Shown piece by piece: positions 55,713-64,000 of a stretch of 64,000 nucleotides of DNA. The stretch is from Phocaeicola barnesiae DSM 18169 = JCM 13652 (GTDB lineage: Bacteria > Bacteroidota > Bacteroidia > Bacteroidales > Bacteroidaceae). The position numbers and the translations under genes were made by a program. The stretch is from the NCBI RefSeq assembly GCF_000374585.1, contig NZ_KB894645.1:1-64000 (forward strand), in the 5' to 3' direction. How positions within the stretch are numbered: position 1 is the first letter of the stretch; each line of letters opens with the position of its first letter. The notes beneath the pieces are model-generated. The model saw nothing but the letters and a program-made list of their open reading frames with translations. It was not told where the DNA came from and searched no databases.

Positions 55713-58700
55713 TTACTTTACACTGTTAAGTTTAGCCAATCGAGTCTCTATCATTTGGGCAATGTCATCGTCTGCCTGATAGTTCTGCTGCAAAGAAAGC
55801 AGGTACTGCTTGGCATCCAATTTACGTCCCATCTTCACATACACATCCGACAACAGTACGAAGCTTCTGGCCAACCAATAAGCATGAGGTGTACTTACTT
55901 CGATGTAATCAAGCACCTCCTGTTCTGCCTTCGCAGTCTGCCCCTGGTCGAAATAAATCTGGGCCACCTGATATTTCGCTTCGGCTCCATAGACGGTACG
56001 CGTATCTTTAGCCAATACAATGAAATCATTCAGTGCTTCGGCAGTCTTTCCGCTTTCCATGAAAGCTTTCGCACGATAATAATAGGCTTCGTTGGCCAGT
56101 TCAGGAGTCAGCTTGCTTTGAGCCAGCAACGTAGAAGCCGTTCCGATAATCTCAGCCTGATTCTTTGCCATGTATGCGCTCCGCAATGCCCCGGTAGCGG
56201 CCTGGTTACGTACTTCGGGGGTAGCAGCCTGGTCCGTCAACCGTTTGTATAACCCCAAAGCCTTGTTATAATCCTTGGCATTATAAGCCATCTCGGCCGA
56301 CAATTCCATCGCTTCTGCCGCAAACTTGCTGCCCGGATAAGAAGCAACCTTATCCAAGTAAGTGCCGGCCTTCGTATAATCCTTCTGGTTGTAGGCTATC
56401 AATCCCAGGTAATAGGTAACGTTTACGCTGAAAGCACCCTGCGGGAACGACTGGAGATAACGGGTAAAACTGGAAGCAGCTCCCTCGATGTCACCCCGCA
56501 TATATGCTTTTTCGGCAGCCACATACGTCAATGAATCCCGTTCGCTGGCATCAAACTGAACCCCTCCCGGCAGATTCGAAGTATAAGCCATGTATTCGTC
56601 TACCTTATTCAAATCCACATAAATGGACTTCAAGTCACGCTGGGCCAACTTGGCCTCTTCACTACCCGGATAAGACTGGATAACCTTCTTGTAGGCAGCA
56701 ATGGCCTGATTGTAATTATCATCCTGGTAATACAGCAGACCGATTTCATTGGCAGCCTTCCGCGAGAGCGGGCTTTCCGGGAAACGTTCCACCAACAGGG
56801 AATAACGTTTGATGGCGTTGGCATTGTCTTCCAACTGTACAAAGGCACGGCCCTGTTCATACAAGGCATCATCCACATATTGGGAAGAAGGATAAGTAGA
56901 AATCAGCTGATTCAGACTCTGTATCTTTTCCCGGTAATTACGTTGCAACCCCTGGACGAACCCTTTCTGGAAAAGCGAATAGTCGCCCAACGAAGGGTCA
57001 ACGGAGGAAGCCTGCGCATACTGTGTACCGGCCTCAGCAAAACGGCGGGCATAGAAATGACAGTCTCCCATACGGTTATAAGCATCGGCAACCACCGATT
57101 TTTCAGGTATCAGACTACCGCTCTGCACGCAACGGCTGAACCATTTCAAAGCTTCTTCGTATTTCTTCTGCTTGAACGAAGTATATCCCAGATTATACAA
57201 AGCCAATGCGTACTCCTGCGTATTCCGGCTGGGAGCGACTCCCAGGTATAGCTTCATATCAGCCTCGGCAGGTACATACTGCTCCAAGCGGAACTTCGAT
57301 TCTCCCCGCCAATAATAGGCATCGGCCTGCGTGCGCTGGTTATAACTACCCAGCTGTAAAGATTGAGAGAAATAATCGATAGCCTCCCGGAAATCAGCCT
57401 GTGCAAAAGACTCGGTACCCAACCGGAAAAGAATCCGCTGTTTGGCCTCCAATATCTGCCGGCTCGGACGTGAAATCTTCGCTATCGACTGTAGGGCAGC
57501 CTGATAACTCCGTGTATTCATATAGACCTCTACCAGGTAATCGTTCACCCGGTCGGCATACGGCGAATTGGGATACTCATTCAAAAGCCGTTCGAAGACC
57601 GTCACCGATTCGGCAAACGGAGAATAAGAGGTTTCGTGGATACAAAGCGCATAGTTATAAAGAGCCTGCTCCTTCGCTCTCGGATCGAAATTCGTTGTAG
57701 CCGCCTGTTCGAAAGCCATGCGTGCCCGGCTCCGGTCGCGCAACTGAAGATAAGACAAGCCCATGTGCAGATAGGCATTCTGCGACATGGCATCCTGTGG
57801 TCCGGCAGCCTCGCCCAGACGAAGTGCAGCCTTGGAATAGACTCCGGTATTGAAGTAACTCATACCCAAGCGATACATGGCGTTCCGTGCCGGAAAATCC
57901 ACGGCATCGTGATAAGCCTCGAGCAAAGGAATGGCGGCGGCATAATCCTTCAGTCCGTAATGAGCTTCACCGGCGATACGCTGCATCTGTGGCACAAACT
58001 CCTGCTGCGGATAAGCCTGCAGATACGCGTCGGCCAACTGGAGAGCCTGCCGGTAATTGTTGTGGATAAGCTGGATATCTGCCAGATAATACGGAGCCAA
58101 TGCCGCATATTCCGGCTGGTCCTTCACGGCAGAGAACCCTTCCCATGCCTGGTCATAGCGTTGTTTCACATAGTCAATGTAAGCCAGGTTGTAACGGGCA
58201 TCGGCCGCATACTTGCTGCTGGCAGCCCGAATGACCGAGAACCAGATATAGGCTTCGTCCAAGTCATTCATCTTCAGGTACGAAGTTCCCAGACGCAACG
58301 CACATTCATCGCGCTCGGTATCGCCCAACAAATCGATGTTGACCTGCTGATACGCCCGGAGCGCAGCTTCATAGTTTCCTTCGAAAAAGTAAGCGGAACC
58401 TATCAAAGCCTGCACCCGGTTCCTGTAACGGGATTCCGGATAGGCTTCCAGGTACATCTGCAACTGCCGGAGCGCATCCGGCAACTGCAGCTCGTACGCC
58501 GTACATGCCAGCATATAATCCACCTCCTCGTGGGAAACACCACGGTCCTTATCCTGCAGATAACGCTCCAAAGTCTGCCGTGCCGCCGCATAATCATGAC
58601 GTTCGAACAAGACTTTTCCATCTTCGAACAGACGTTGCGGACCCGTCAGCGGTTCGGTCTGTTGTGCGGCCATCGCCAACGGAAAAGCACAAAGCAGCCC

Positions 58701-58730
58701 CGCAATCCATTTTTGTCTATTATTCTTCAT
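55713..58730 (-). CDS. Large periplasmic tetratricopeptide-repeat protein
   Basis: A 1005-residue protein with a signal peptide (MKNNRQKWIAGLLCAFPLAMAA) and then more than twenty TPR-type helical pairs over its whole length (for example YNLGYTSFKQKKYEEALKWF, NEIGLLYYQDDNYNQAIAAYKK). The start is the ATG at 58730, preceded by a purine-rich stretch; an ATG at 58763 that overlaps the Nudix stop is possible but places 11 residues before the signal. It probably acts as a scaffold in the periplasm, with the barrel gene next to it. No more specific role can be read. Confidence 0.85.
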   Translation of the reverse strand: MKNNRQKWIAGLLCAFPLAMAAQQTEPLTGPQRLFEDGKVLFERHDYAAARQTLERYLQDKDRGVSHEEVDYMLACTAYELQLPDALRQLQMYLEAYPESRYRNRVQALIGSAYFFEGNYEAALRAYQQVNIDLLGDTERDECALRLGTSYLKMNDLDEAYIWFSVIRAASSKYAADARYNLAYIDYVKQRYDQAWEGFSAVKDQPEYAALAPYYLADIQLIHNNYRQALQLADAYLQAYPQQEFVPQMQRIAGEAHYGLKDYAAAIPLLEAYHDAVDFPARNAMYRLGMSYFNTGVYSKAALRLGEAAGPQDAMSQNAYLHMGLSYLQLRDRSRARMAFEQAATTNFDPRAKEQALYNYALCIHETSYSPFAESVTVFERLLNEYPNSPYADRVNDYLVEVYMNTRSYQAALQSIAKISRPSRQILEAKQRILFRLGTESFAQADFREAIDYFSQSLQLGSYNQRTQADAYYWRGESKFRLEQYVPAEADMKLYLGVAPSRNTQEYALALYNLGYTSFKQKKYEEALKWFSRCVQSGSLIPEKSVVADAYNRMGDCHFYARRFAEAGTQYAQASSVDPSLGDYSLFQKGFVQGLQRNYREKIQSLNQLISTYPSSQYVDDALYEQGRAFVQLEDNANAIKRYSLLVERFPESPLSRKAANEIGLLYYQDDNYNQAIAAYKKVIQSYPGSEEAKLAQRDLKSIYVDLNKVDEYMAYTSNLPGGVQFDASERDSLTYVAAEKAYMRGDIEGAASSFTRYLQSFPQGAFSVNVTYYLGLIAYNQKDYTKAGTYLDKVASYPGSKFAAEAMELSAEMAYNAKDYNKALGLYKRLTDQAATPEVRNQAATGALRSAYMAKNQAEIIGTASTLLAQSKLTPELANEAYYYRAKAFMESGKTAEALNDFIVLAKDTRTVYGAEAKYQVAQIYFDQGQTAKAEQEVLDYIEVSTPHAYWLARSFVLLSDVYVKMGRKLDAKQYLLSLQQNYQADDDIAQMIETRLAKLNSVK

Positions 58731-58762
58731 ACAACTTTTTATTCCTGATTTTAATGTTTTCA

Positions 58763-59290
58763 TTATGCTTTCCGGTGAGCAGCCAGAAACCTTCTGACTC
58801 CCTCGCGTACAGAATCCAGTCCGAACGCTTCCGGATTTACCTGTTCCAACGGTTGCCAACCTGTTTCCGCCACATCATCCATAGCCAGCAGACGGTCGTC
58901 TTCCGCCACCGTACAGCGAAAGAACAGGTCGAGTGTATGCACCAGGAAGCCCGAATACAGGTAGGTATTCGGCAACGAAAAGAGATAACGGGCTTCGGTC
59001 ACTGCCAGACCAGTCTCTTCTTTCACCTCACGGGCTACCCCCTCCTCACCAGTCTCATGCATATCGATAAATCCACCCGGCAAATCCAACGTTCCTTTGG
59101 CAGGTTCCTTTCCACGCCGGCATACCAGCAGTTCGTTCCTGTGGTTCAGGATAAAAGCTACCGTAGCTGCACTGGAATTGAAATAATAAGTAAATCCGCA
59201 ATCGGCACAATGCTTGGATTTCTCATTGTGGATTTCGAAATGCGAGGACCCGCACTTCGGACAATATTTGAAGAGTTCTAAAGGGTGCAT
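58763..59290 (-). CDS. Nudix hydrolase with N-terminal zinc ribbon
   Basis: A 175-residue protein when started at the ATG at 59290. An N-terminal four-cysteine zinc ribbon (CPKCGS...CADCG) precedes the Nudix fold. The Nudix box runs GGFIDMHETGEEGVAREV then KEETGL, with all catalytic Glu residues. This ribbon-plus-Nudix plan is found in NudC-like and ADP-ribose hydrolases; the substrate is not evident. It is the first gene of an operon with the TPR and barrel genes, and its stop overlaps the possible upstream TPR start. Confidence 0.85.
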   Translation of the reverse strand: MHPLELFKYCPKCGSSHFEIHNEKSKHCADCGFTYYFNSSAATVAFILNHRNELLVCRRGKEPAKGTLDLPGGFIDMHETGEEGVAREVKEETGLAVTEARYLFSLPNTYLYSGFLVHTLDLFFRCTVAEDDRLLAMDDVAETGWQPLEQVNPEAFGLDSVREGVRRFLAAHRKA

Positions 59291-59315
59291 ATACTTCCAA
59301 TTTAATGATACTGTG

Positions 59316-59323
59316 CAAAGATA
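59316..59323 (-). promoter_or_regulatory. -7 box of the Nudix operon
   Basis: Minus-strand TATCTTTG, 26 bases before the Nudix start. Confidence 0.45.
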
Positions 59324-59357
59324 ATTGAATTGATGATAGGAATCAGTCAAATAATTG

Positions 59358-59365
59358 TATTTTTG
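59358..59365 (+). promoter_or_regulatory. -7 box of the DUF6483-like gene
   Basis: TATTTTTG, 32 bases before the ATG at 59397. Confidence 0.4.
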
Positions 59366-59396
59366 TTGCCCCAAACCCTAGAAACATTAAAGCATT

Positions 59397-59801
59397 ATGT
59401 TGGAACGTGACTATATCAAACGTCTCATCCGTCAGTTCTTCGATGCACTCGAAAAACTGATTGAAAAGAAAGAATACCTTCCCCAGGAGAATATCCAGCT
59501 GGAATTCGAAGGCATGTACCGTACCTACTTCCTCGAGTCGAAAGAATTCTTCTGCACACAAGACAAGGAATACCTGCTGATGTATCTCTGCCAAACCTTC
59601 GAGAGACACGAACTGCTGGACCGGGTAGAAATCCTTGCGGAACTGCTGTACCAGGATGCGCTCATCCAGTCCTCGGACGACGAACAGAAGAACCTGCTGG
59701 AGAAAAGCCTGTACCTGTTGGAATACCTTGACCAGCATAGCGATACCTTTTCATTCGAACGGAAAGGTAAAATAGCCGGAATCAAGAAAATGATAGGTTG
59801 A
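59397..59801 (+). CDS. Hypothetical helical protein (DUF6483-like)
   Basis: A 134-residue acidic, mostly helical protein beginning MLERDYIKRLIRQFFDALEK. It resembles, by recollection, the DUF6483 family, with no known function. It has no signal peptide. The start has an own -7 box and is divergent from the Nudix gene. Not part of a larger operon as far as seen. Confidence 0.7.
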   Translation: MLERDYIKRLIRQFFDALEKLIEKKEYLPQENIQLEFEGMYRTYFLESKEFFCTQDKEYLLMYLCQTFERHELLDRVEILAELLYQDALIQSSDDEQKNLLEKSLYLLEYLDQHSDTFSFERKGKIAGIKKMIG

Positions 59802-59878
59802 AAAGAGAAATATACGACCTTTTTATTTAAAAAAATGTGATTTCTGCGACAAAAGTGTGTCAGCTAAAAAACTTTTCC

Positions 59879-59886
59879 TATATTTG
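59879..59886 (+). promoter_or_regulatory. -7 box of the Lrp/AsnC gene
   Basis: TATATTTG, 31 bases before the ATG at 59918; it lies within the longer frame starting at 59837 and rules that start out. Confidence 0.45.
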
Positions 59887-59917
59887 CTTACAAAATGATA
59901 TAACAAGATGCATAACT

Positions 59918-60385
59918 ATGGAAAAAATTGATAATCTTGACAAGCAGATTCTGGAAATCATTTCCCAGAATGCACGTATTCCGTTCAAAGATGTCGCTGC
60001 AGAATGCGGTGTCTCACGTGCTGCCATCCATCAGCGTGTACAGCGCCTGATTGACTTGGGTGTCATCATCGGTTCAGGCTATCACGTCAATCCGAAGAGT
60101 CTGGGTTACAGCACCTGCACCTATGTAGGAATCAAACTGGAAAAAGGTTCCATGTACAAAAGTGTAGTAGAACAGCTGGAGAAGATTCCCGAAATCGTGG
60201 AATGCCACTTTACCACCGGTCCGTACACCATGCTGACCAAACTTTACTGTACAGACAACGAACACTTGATGGAACTGTTGAACTCCCGCATCCAGGAGAT
60301 TCCGGGTGTAACGGCCACAGAAACATTGATTTCTCTGGAACAGAGCATCAAGAAAGAAATTCCTATCCGCAAAGACGGTAAATAA
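59918..60385 (+). CDS. Lrp/AsnC-family transcriptional regulator
   Basis: A 155-residue regulator. The N-terminal helix-turn-helix is LDKQILEIISQNARIPFKDVAAECGVSRAAIHQRVQRL; the rest is the ferredoxin-like RAM domain that binds an amino acid. The start at 59918 fits the -7 box. Its stop overlaps the next ATG (TAATG), coupling it to the membrane protein downstream. The effector and targets are not evident. Confidence 0.92.
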   Translation: MEKIDNLDKQILEIISQNARIPFKDVAAECGVSRAAIHQRVQRLIDLGVIIGSGYHVNPKSLGYSTCTYVGIKLEKGSMYKSVVEQLEKIPEIVECHFTTGPYTMLTKLYCTDNEHLMELLNSRIQEIPGVTATETLISLEQSIKKEIPIRKDGK

Positions 60386-60711
60386 TGGATTGGCTGAACA
60401 CCTACCACATCGGCGGGATTGTCATCGGCATCTGCACTTTCCTGATTATCGGTCTGTTTCACCCGGTAGTGGTGAAAGCCGAATATTATTGGGGAACACG
60501 CTGCTGGTGGATTTTCCTGGTTCTGGGAATCCTGGGCATTGCCGGTTCCGTGTGGATAGAAGACATACTCATTTCATCGCTGTTGGGTGTCTTTTCGTTT
60601 TCCTCGTTCTGGACCATCAAGGAACTGTTCGAGCAACGTGAACGAGTCTTGAAAGGATGGTTCCCGATGAACCCCAAACGGAAAGCCGAATACGAACAGC
60701 ATCAATCTTAA
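60385..60711 (+). CDS. Small membrane protein, DUF4491-like
   Basis: A 108-residue protein with three hydrophobic segments (IGGIVIGICTFLIIGLF, WWIFLVLGILGIAGSVW, DILISSLLGVFSFSSFW) and a charged C-terminus. The FHPVVVKAEYYWGTRCWW region fits DUF4491. Coupled by TAATG overlap to the Lrp gene, so it may be controlled by or assist it. Function unknown. Confidence 0.75.
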   Translation: MDWLNTYHIGGIVIGICTFLIIGLFHPVVVKAEYYWGTRCWWIFLVLGILGIAGSVWIEDILISSLLGVFSFSSFWTIKELFEQRERVLKGWFPMNPKRKAEYEQHQS

Positions 60712-60719
60712 CCCATCAT

Positions 60720-60764
60720 AACATTCCCTTCCGGATGCGTTCATCCGGAAGGGAATGTTGTTTT
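60720..60764. terminator. Perfect 18-base-pair terminator hairpin
   Basis: AACATTCCCTTCCGGATG (60720-60737) is fully complementary to CATCCGGAAGGGAATGTT (60742-60759), followed by GTTTT. It lies between the convergent DUF4491-like and buk genes. Confidence 0.85.
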
Positions 60765-60809
60765 CAAGGAATATCCACCCCTGCCTCGGGCAAACATGAA
60801 AGCCCCCGT

Positions 60810-61931
60810 TCATGAAATCTGATCCGTACCAAACCCATCGAGCAGGTCTCTCAATTTCTTTTCAAGTACCTCGGGCTGGTAAGTCTGCAAAGGAATCTTG
60901 CCTGTCAAGGCACCGATAGCATTCATCGCCAGCGCTGTCATCTCGTCCTCACCGGGAATCACCACAATCTCCGACAAGGAACCTACCCACTCGTGCAACG
61001 CATCTATACAGCATTTGTTATAAGCGATTCCACCGGTTACGATAAGAGCATCCGCATGACAATGCAATGCCACATACATGGCTCCCACCTGTTTCGCAAC
61101 GGTATACATCATCGCATCCAGCAGCAGTGTATGCTTCCGGCTCCCTTCCTGGGCCAAGCGGATGACTTCCGGCACATCGGTAGTACCCAGATAAGCCATC
61201 AGCCCTCCTTTCCCGTTAATCAGTTTCTTGAGTTCCGCATGCGTATATTTACCACTGAAGCATAAGTCTACCAGCTGCCGGGCAGGCAAGGTTCCCGCAC
61301 GCTCGGGGCTGAAAGGCCCTTCACCATTCAAGGCGTTGTTTACATCAATCACCTTACCCCGATGATGGGCACTGACCGAAATACCGCCACCCAAATGCAC
61401 GACAATCAAATCCAGCTCCTCGTAGTCACGACCGATACTTGCCGCATACTTCCGCGATACGGCCCGACTGTTCAAGGCATGGAAAATCGAGATACGGGGT
61501 AACTCCGGAATACCGCTGATACGGGCAATATCACACAGTTCATCGGTTACTACCGGGTCGGCCAGGAAAGCCGGACATCCTATCTGCTGAGCCAGTTCAT
61601 CGGCTATCAGTCCTCCCAAGTTGGAAGCATGTTCCATATTGGCATGCCACAGGTCCTGCTTCATGTGCTCGTTAATCCGATAGACCCCTCCGGGTATCGG
61701 ACGCAACAAACCTCCACGGGATATCACCGCATCGAAGTGCAAGGGGATGCCGGCCTGGTTCAAGGCCTCCAGTACATGGCATTTCCGGTATTCATACTGT
61801 TCATTGATATGCTGAAAAGGGGCCAGCTCAGCCGCCGGATGAGAAACGTTCTGTTTCCAAACGAGTAAATCATCTTCGAATACCGCCAACTTGGTGGAGG
61901 TAGAGCCCGGATTAATGACTAGAATTTTCAT
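60810..61931 (-). CDS. buk: Butyrate kinase
   Basis: A 373-residue enzyme of the acetate/butyrate kinase superfamily, interconverting butyryl-phosphate (or branched-chain acyl-phosphates) and the free acid with ATP formation. The ATP-binding NPGSTSTKLAVFEDD start, VVHLGGGISVSAH and VTGGIAYNK motifs are conserved. The start is the ATG at 61931, not the longer frame to 62030. It lies 4 bases after ptb. In Bacteroides this pair is thought to make branched-chain fatty acids such as isobutyrate and isovalerate. Confidence 0.93.
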   Translation of the reverse strand: MKILVINPGSTSTKLAVFEDDLLVWKQNVSHPAAELAPFQHINEQYEYRKCHVLEALNQAGIPLHFDAVISRGGLLRPIPGGVYRINEHMKQDLWHANMEHASNLGGLIADELAQQIGCPAFLADPVVTDELCDIARISGIPELPRISIFHALNSRAVSRKYAASIGRDYEELDLIVVHLGGGISVSAHHRGKVIDVNNALNGEGPFSPERAGTLPARQLVDLCFSGKYTHAELKKLINGKGGLMAYLGTTDVPEVIRLAQEGSRKHTLLLDAMMYTVAKQVGAMYVALHCHADALIVTGGIAYNKCCIDALHEWVGSLSEIVVIPGEDEMTALAMNAIGALTGKIPLQTYQPEVLEKKLRDLLDGFGTDQIS

Positions 61932-61935
61932 GGTA

Positions 61936-62856
61936 TCAATCGTTTTGGTTCCCTGCCAGACAAGCGAGCACCAGGCTGTAATACTTCGAGTTCCCTGAAT
62001 CACTGCGCGATGGTACGACAACCGGCGCAAGGGTTCCCGTCAGCATACCAGCTATATCGGCGTCACCGAACAAGGAGAGTGTCTTATAAAATGTATTTCC
62101 AGCTTCAATGTTCGGAAAGACCAAGATATCGGCATTCCCGACAACCGGCGAAGAAAGCCCTTTGATTTCTCCGCTATGGGCATCACAGGCTGTCTTGGCA
62201 TCCATCGGTCCGTCCATAAAGACCGGGCCGAACATACCTTGCGAAGCCTCTTCCTTCAACTGCACATAACTCAACGTATGCGGAAACTTCTCGTTCACCT
62301 TCTCCGAACAGTGCAACAAAGCGACACGCGGTTCTTCATGTCCCAGTTTCCGGCATAAGGCAAGATCATGCTGGATAAAAGCCCGGAACTGCTCCAGTGT
62401 AGGACGGGGAATCACCGCCGCGTCCGAGAAGAACAGCAATTTATGATAAAGAGGAACCCTGGCCACCGCCACATGACTCAATACACCTCCGCGCGGAAGC
62501 AGTCCCTGCTCCTTATGAAGCACGGCCCGCAGCAGGTTATCCGTATTGATCAGTCCCTTCATCAGGATATCGGCTTCGCCTGTCCGCACCAGATGGACGG
62601 CCAGCATAGCAGCCTCATCGGGAGTTCCGGCGGTATAGATATGGACGAAATTGGGAGAAGCTGAACGCAAGTGCCAGGCTACCTCCAGGTGTTCATCATC
62701 CGTCACCAGCAGAAATTCTGCGATTTCTTCCCGAAGTGCCCGGATAATAACATATTCAGTATGCGGGTCGTTGGGACAGACCACCGCTACCCGCCGGCGT
62801 ATTGAGCGGGAACGCAGAATCTGTACCATCTGTGAGAGTGAACGAATCGGTTCCAT
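61936..62856 (-). CDS. ptb: Phosphate butyryltransferase
   Basis: A 306-residue enzyme that moves an acyl group from CoA to phosphate. The phosphate acetyl/butyryltransferase fold is recognisable by ADILMKGLINTDNLLRAVL, SDAAVIPRPTLEQ and NADILVFPNIEAGN. It is followed at 4 bases by buk, giving substrate-level ATP from acyl-CoA. A -7 box (TACATTTG, minus strand, 62874-62881) is 18 bases before the start. Copy C of the palindromic repeat lies just upstream. Confidence 0.9.
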   Translation of the reverse strand: MEPIRSLSQMVQILRSRSIRRRVAVVCPNDPHTEYVIIRALREEIAEFLLVTDDEHLEVAWHLRSASPNFVHIYTAGTPDEAAMLAVHLVRTGEADILMKGLINTDNLLRAVLHKEQGLLPRGGVLSHVAVARVPLYHKLLFFSDAAVIPRPTLEQFRAFIQHDLALCRKLGHEEPRVALLHCSEKVNEKFPHTLSYVQLKEEASQGMFGPVFMDGPMDAKTACDAHSGEIKGLSSPVVGNADILVFPNIEAGNTFYKTLSLFGDADIAGMLTGTLAPVVVPSRSDSGNSKYYSLVLACLAGNQND

Positions 62857-62873
62857 AAGAGTTATCAGTTAAA

Positions 62874-62881
62874 CAAATGTA
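62874..62881 (-). promoter_or_regulatory. -7 box of ptb-buk
   Basis: Minus-strand TACATTTG, 18 bases before the ptb ATG. Confidence 0.4.
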
Positions 62882-62902
62882 TCCGAAACTGCCACAGTCT
62901 GA

Positions 62903-62944
62903 AAAACGAACGGACGTTTTTCTCCCCCAACAGGCAAACGGGAG
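62903..62944. repeat. Copy C of the dispersed repeat, degenerate
   Basis: The 18-mer AAAACGAACGGACGTTTT (62903-62920) is identical to that in copy B and is followed after a short CTCCC...GGGAG hairpin loop by the shared CAGGCAAAC. Unlike the other copies it lies between divergent genes. Confidence 0.6.
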
Positions 62945-62994
62945 ATTACAGACAGTTTCTAAACAAATATGGGAAATAAATCTGATTAAATCCC

Positions 62995-63002
62995 TATATT
63001 TG
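62995..63002 (+). promoter_or_regulatory. -7 box of the C26-M19 fusion gene
   Basis: TATATTTG, 26 bases before the ATG at 63028. Confidence 0.4.
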
Positions 63003-63027
63003 CTCCGTTTCTCAGAAAGATTAACGT

Positions 63028-64000
63028 ATGAAAACATCTCAGACATTCGATATAGAAGCCGATTACCGGGAACTGCACAGCCGTTTCCCGAACCGGCACG
63101 AACAACCGGTCATCGGTATCACCGGAAACTTCAGCGACGGCAACCTGATGCTTGCCCCGGGTTACTATACATCTATCCTGCAGGCAGGTGCCATTCCGTT
63201 TGTCATCCCCCCTTTCGATGATACAGAGACACTGGTCAACCTGCTGGACGAAGTAGACGGAATCCTGCTGACAGGCGGAGCCGATATCAATCCGCTGTTC
63301 CTGAACGAAGAGCCCATCAAGGAACTTCATAACATCAATCCCTACCGCGACCGGCAGGAACTGCTGCTGACCAGACTGGCAGCCAACCGACAGATTCCGA
63401 TACTGGGTATCTGCCGCGGCATCCAGGTGATGAACGCTGCACTGGGAGGTACCCTGTATCAGGACATCGATGTCCAACAGGAAGGCAAGCGCATCAAGCA
63501 CAGCCAGGATATGGACCGGGCCTTTGCGTCGCATACGGTAACCATAACGCCAGACAGCCTGTTGGCACGCATCATGAAGGCCGAGAAACTGCCGGTCAAC
63601 TCTTTCCACCACCAGGCTGTCAAAGAGCCCGCTCCAGGCTTCCGTGTCTCAGCCCTCGCCCCCGACGGCGTCATAGAAGCCATCGAAAGTACCGAGCACA
63701 AAGCCATGTTGGGTGTGCAATGGCATCCCGAATGTTTCATCCTGAATCAGGACAAGTGCATGATGCCGCTTTTCGGCTGGCTCATCAAGGAAGCCCGTCT
63801 GTTCCGCCAGGCCAAAACCTTGCACCGGCGTATCCTGACACTCGACACACATTGTGACACTCCGATGTTCTTCGGACAGCATATCAACTTCGCCACCCGT
63901 GACCCGCATATCAAGGTCGACCTGCACAAGATGACCGAAGGGAAGCAAGACGCTACCATCATGGTAGCTTACCTGCCCCAAAAGGAACGGACCGACGAAG
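63028..64000 (+). CDS. Fusion of peptidase C26 amidotransferase-like domain and M19 membrane dipeptidase, cut by window edge
   Basis: Partial gene: 324 codons visible. Residues of about 25-255 form a class I glutamine-amidotransferase-like peptidase C26 domain related to gamma-glutamyl-GABA hydrolases: the nucleophile Cys in GICRGIQVMNAALGG and the His-Glu of VQWHPE are present. From about 265 a second domain begins with LDTHCDTP, whose HxD pair is the first metal site of M19 renal-type dipeptidases. No signal peptide is seen. The fusion suggests that gamma-glutamyl or similar peptides are opened and then split by one protein. The M19 part continues past base 64000. Confidence 0.85.
   Translation, partial: MKTSQTFDIEADYRELHSRFPNRHEQPVIGITGNFSDGNLMLAPGYYTSILQAGAIPFVIPPFDDTETLVNLLDEVDGILLTGGADINPLFLNEEPIKELHNINPYRDRQELLLTRLAANRQIPILGICRGIQVMNAALGGTLYQDIDVQQEGKRIKHSQDMDRAFASHTVTITPDSLLARIMKAEKLPVNSFHHQAVKEPAPGFRVSALAPDGVIEAIESTEHKAMLGVQWHPECFILNQDKCMMPLFGWLIKEARLFRQAKTLHRRILTLDTHCDTPMFFGQHINFATRDPHIKVDLHKMTEGKQDATIMVAYLPQKERTDE

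Noticed and set aside
1..64000. CRISPR arrays, tRNA, rRNA, insertion sequences or prophage genes
   Set aside because: No regular spaced repeats, no cloverleaf sequences, and no transposase, integrase or phage structural proteins were recognised.

Overview
The window looks like a chromosome segment of a Bacteroides/Phocaeicola-type gut Bacteroidales. It has a SusC/SusD pair, many lipoproteins with Cys lipoboxes, A-rich leaders instead of strong Shine-Dalgarno sites, and promoter -7 boxes of the Bacteroides form TAnnTTTG upstream of most transcription units. No tRNA, rRNA, CRISPR array, insertion sequence or phage gene was recognised.

Region 1 (about 1-26.3 kb) is a polysaccharide utilisation locus whose gene content fits acetylated galacto(gluco)mannan. 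One long minus-strand operon reads SusC transporter, SusD, two surface glycan-binding lipoproteins, two GH26 beta-mannanases and a GH130 mannosylglucose phosphorylase, and ends at a strong terminator. A fimbrillin-like lipoprotein that runs off the left edge follows with its own -7 box. Next to the operon are an AraC regulator and a CE2-type acetyl esterase on the same strand. Divergent from these, a plus-strand set carries a GH36 alpha-galactosidase, a CE7-type esterase and a sialate-O-acetylesterase-type SGNH esterase, followed by a GH3 beta-glucosidase and a GH109-like NAD-dependent glycosidase. Together they could remove acetyl groups (three unrelated esterases) and galactose (GH36), cut the backbone (GH26), import the pieces (SusC/D) and finish them (GH3, GH130). 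No epimerase, beta-mannosidase or inner-membrane sugar transporter is in the window.

Region 2 (26.5-35.9 kb) holds a membrane-bound AraC regulator, a small outer-membrane barrel, proB, a Cof-type phosphatase, a methyltransferase, and an arginine operon argR-GNAT-argG-argC-argD.

Region 3 (35.9-43.5 kb) is an RND efflux operon with a divergent AraC regulator. Its membrane-fusion gene carries two in-frame stop codons and is probably a pseudogene, while the pump and outer-membrane genes are intact.

Region 4 (43.5-64 kb) is mostly housekeeping: proC, a MATE transporter, a YgjP-type metallopeptidase, an ECF sigma factor with a probable anti-sigma protein, topA-aroK-speA-argB, a Nudix/TPR/outer-membrane-barrel operon, an Lrp regulator coupled to a DUF4491-like membrane protein, ptb-buk, and a C26-M19 peptidase fusion cut by the right edge.

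The points most worth a second look are the broken efflux gene, a family of palindromic intergenic repeats (about 21.8, 44.6 and 62.9 kb), a 55-codon reading frame in the long susC leader, a carbohydrate-binding-like module apparently shared by a TIG protein and the fimbrillin-like protein, and the split arginine pathway.
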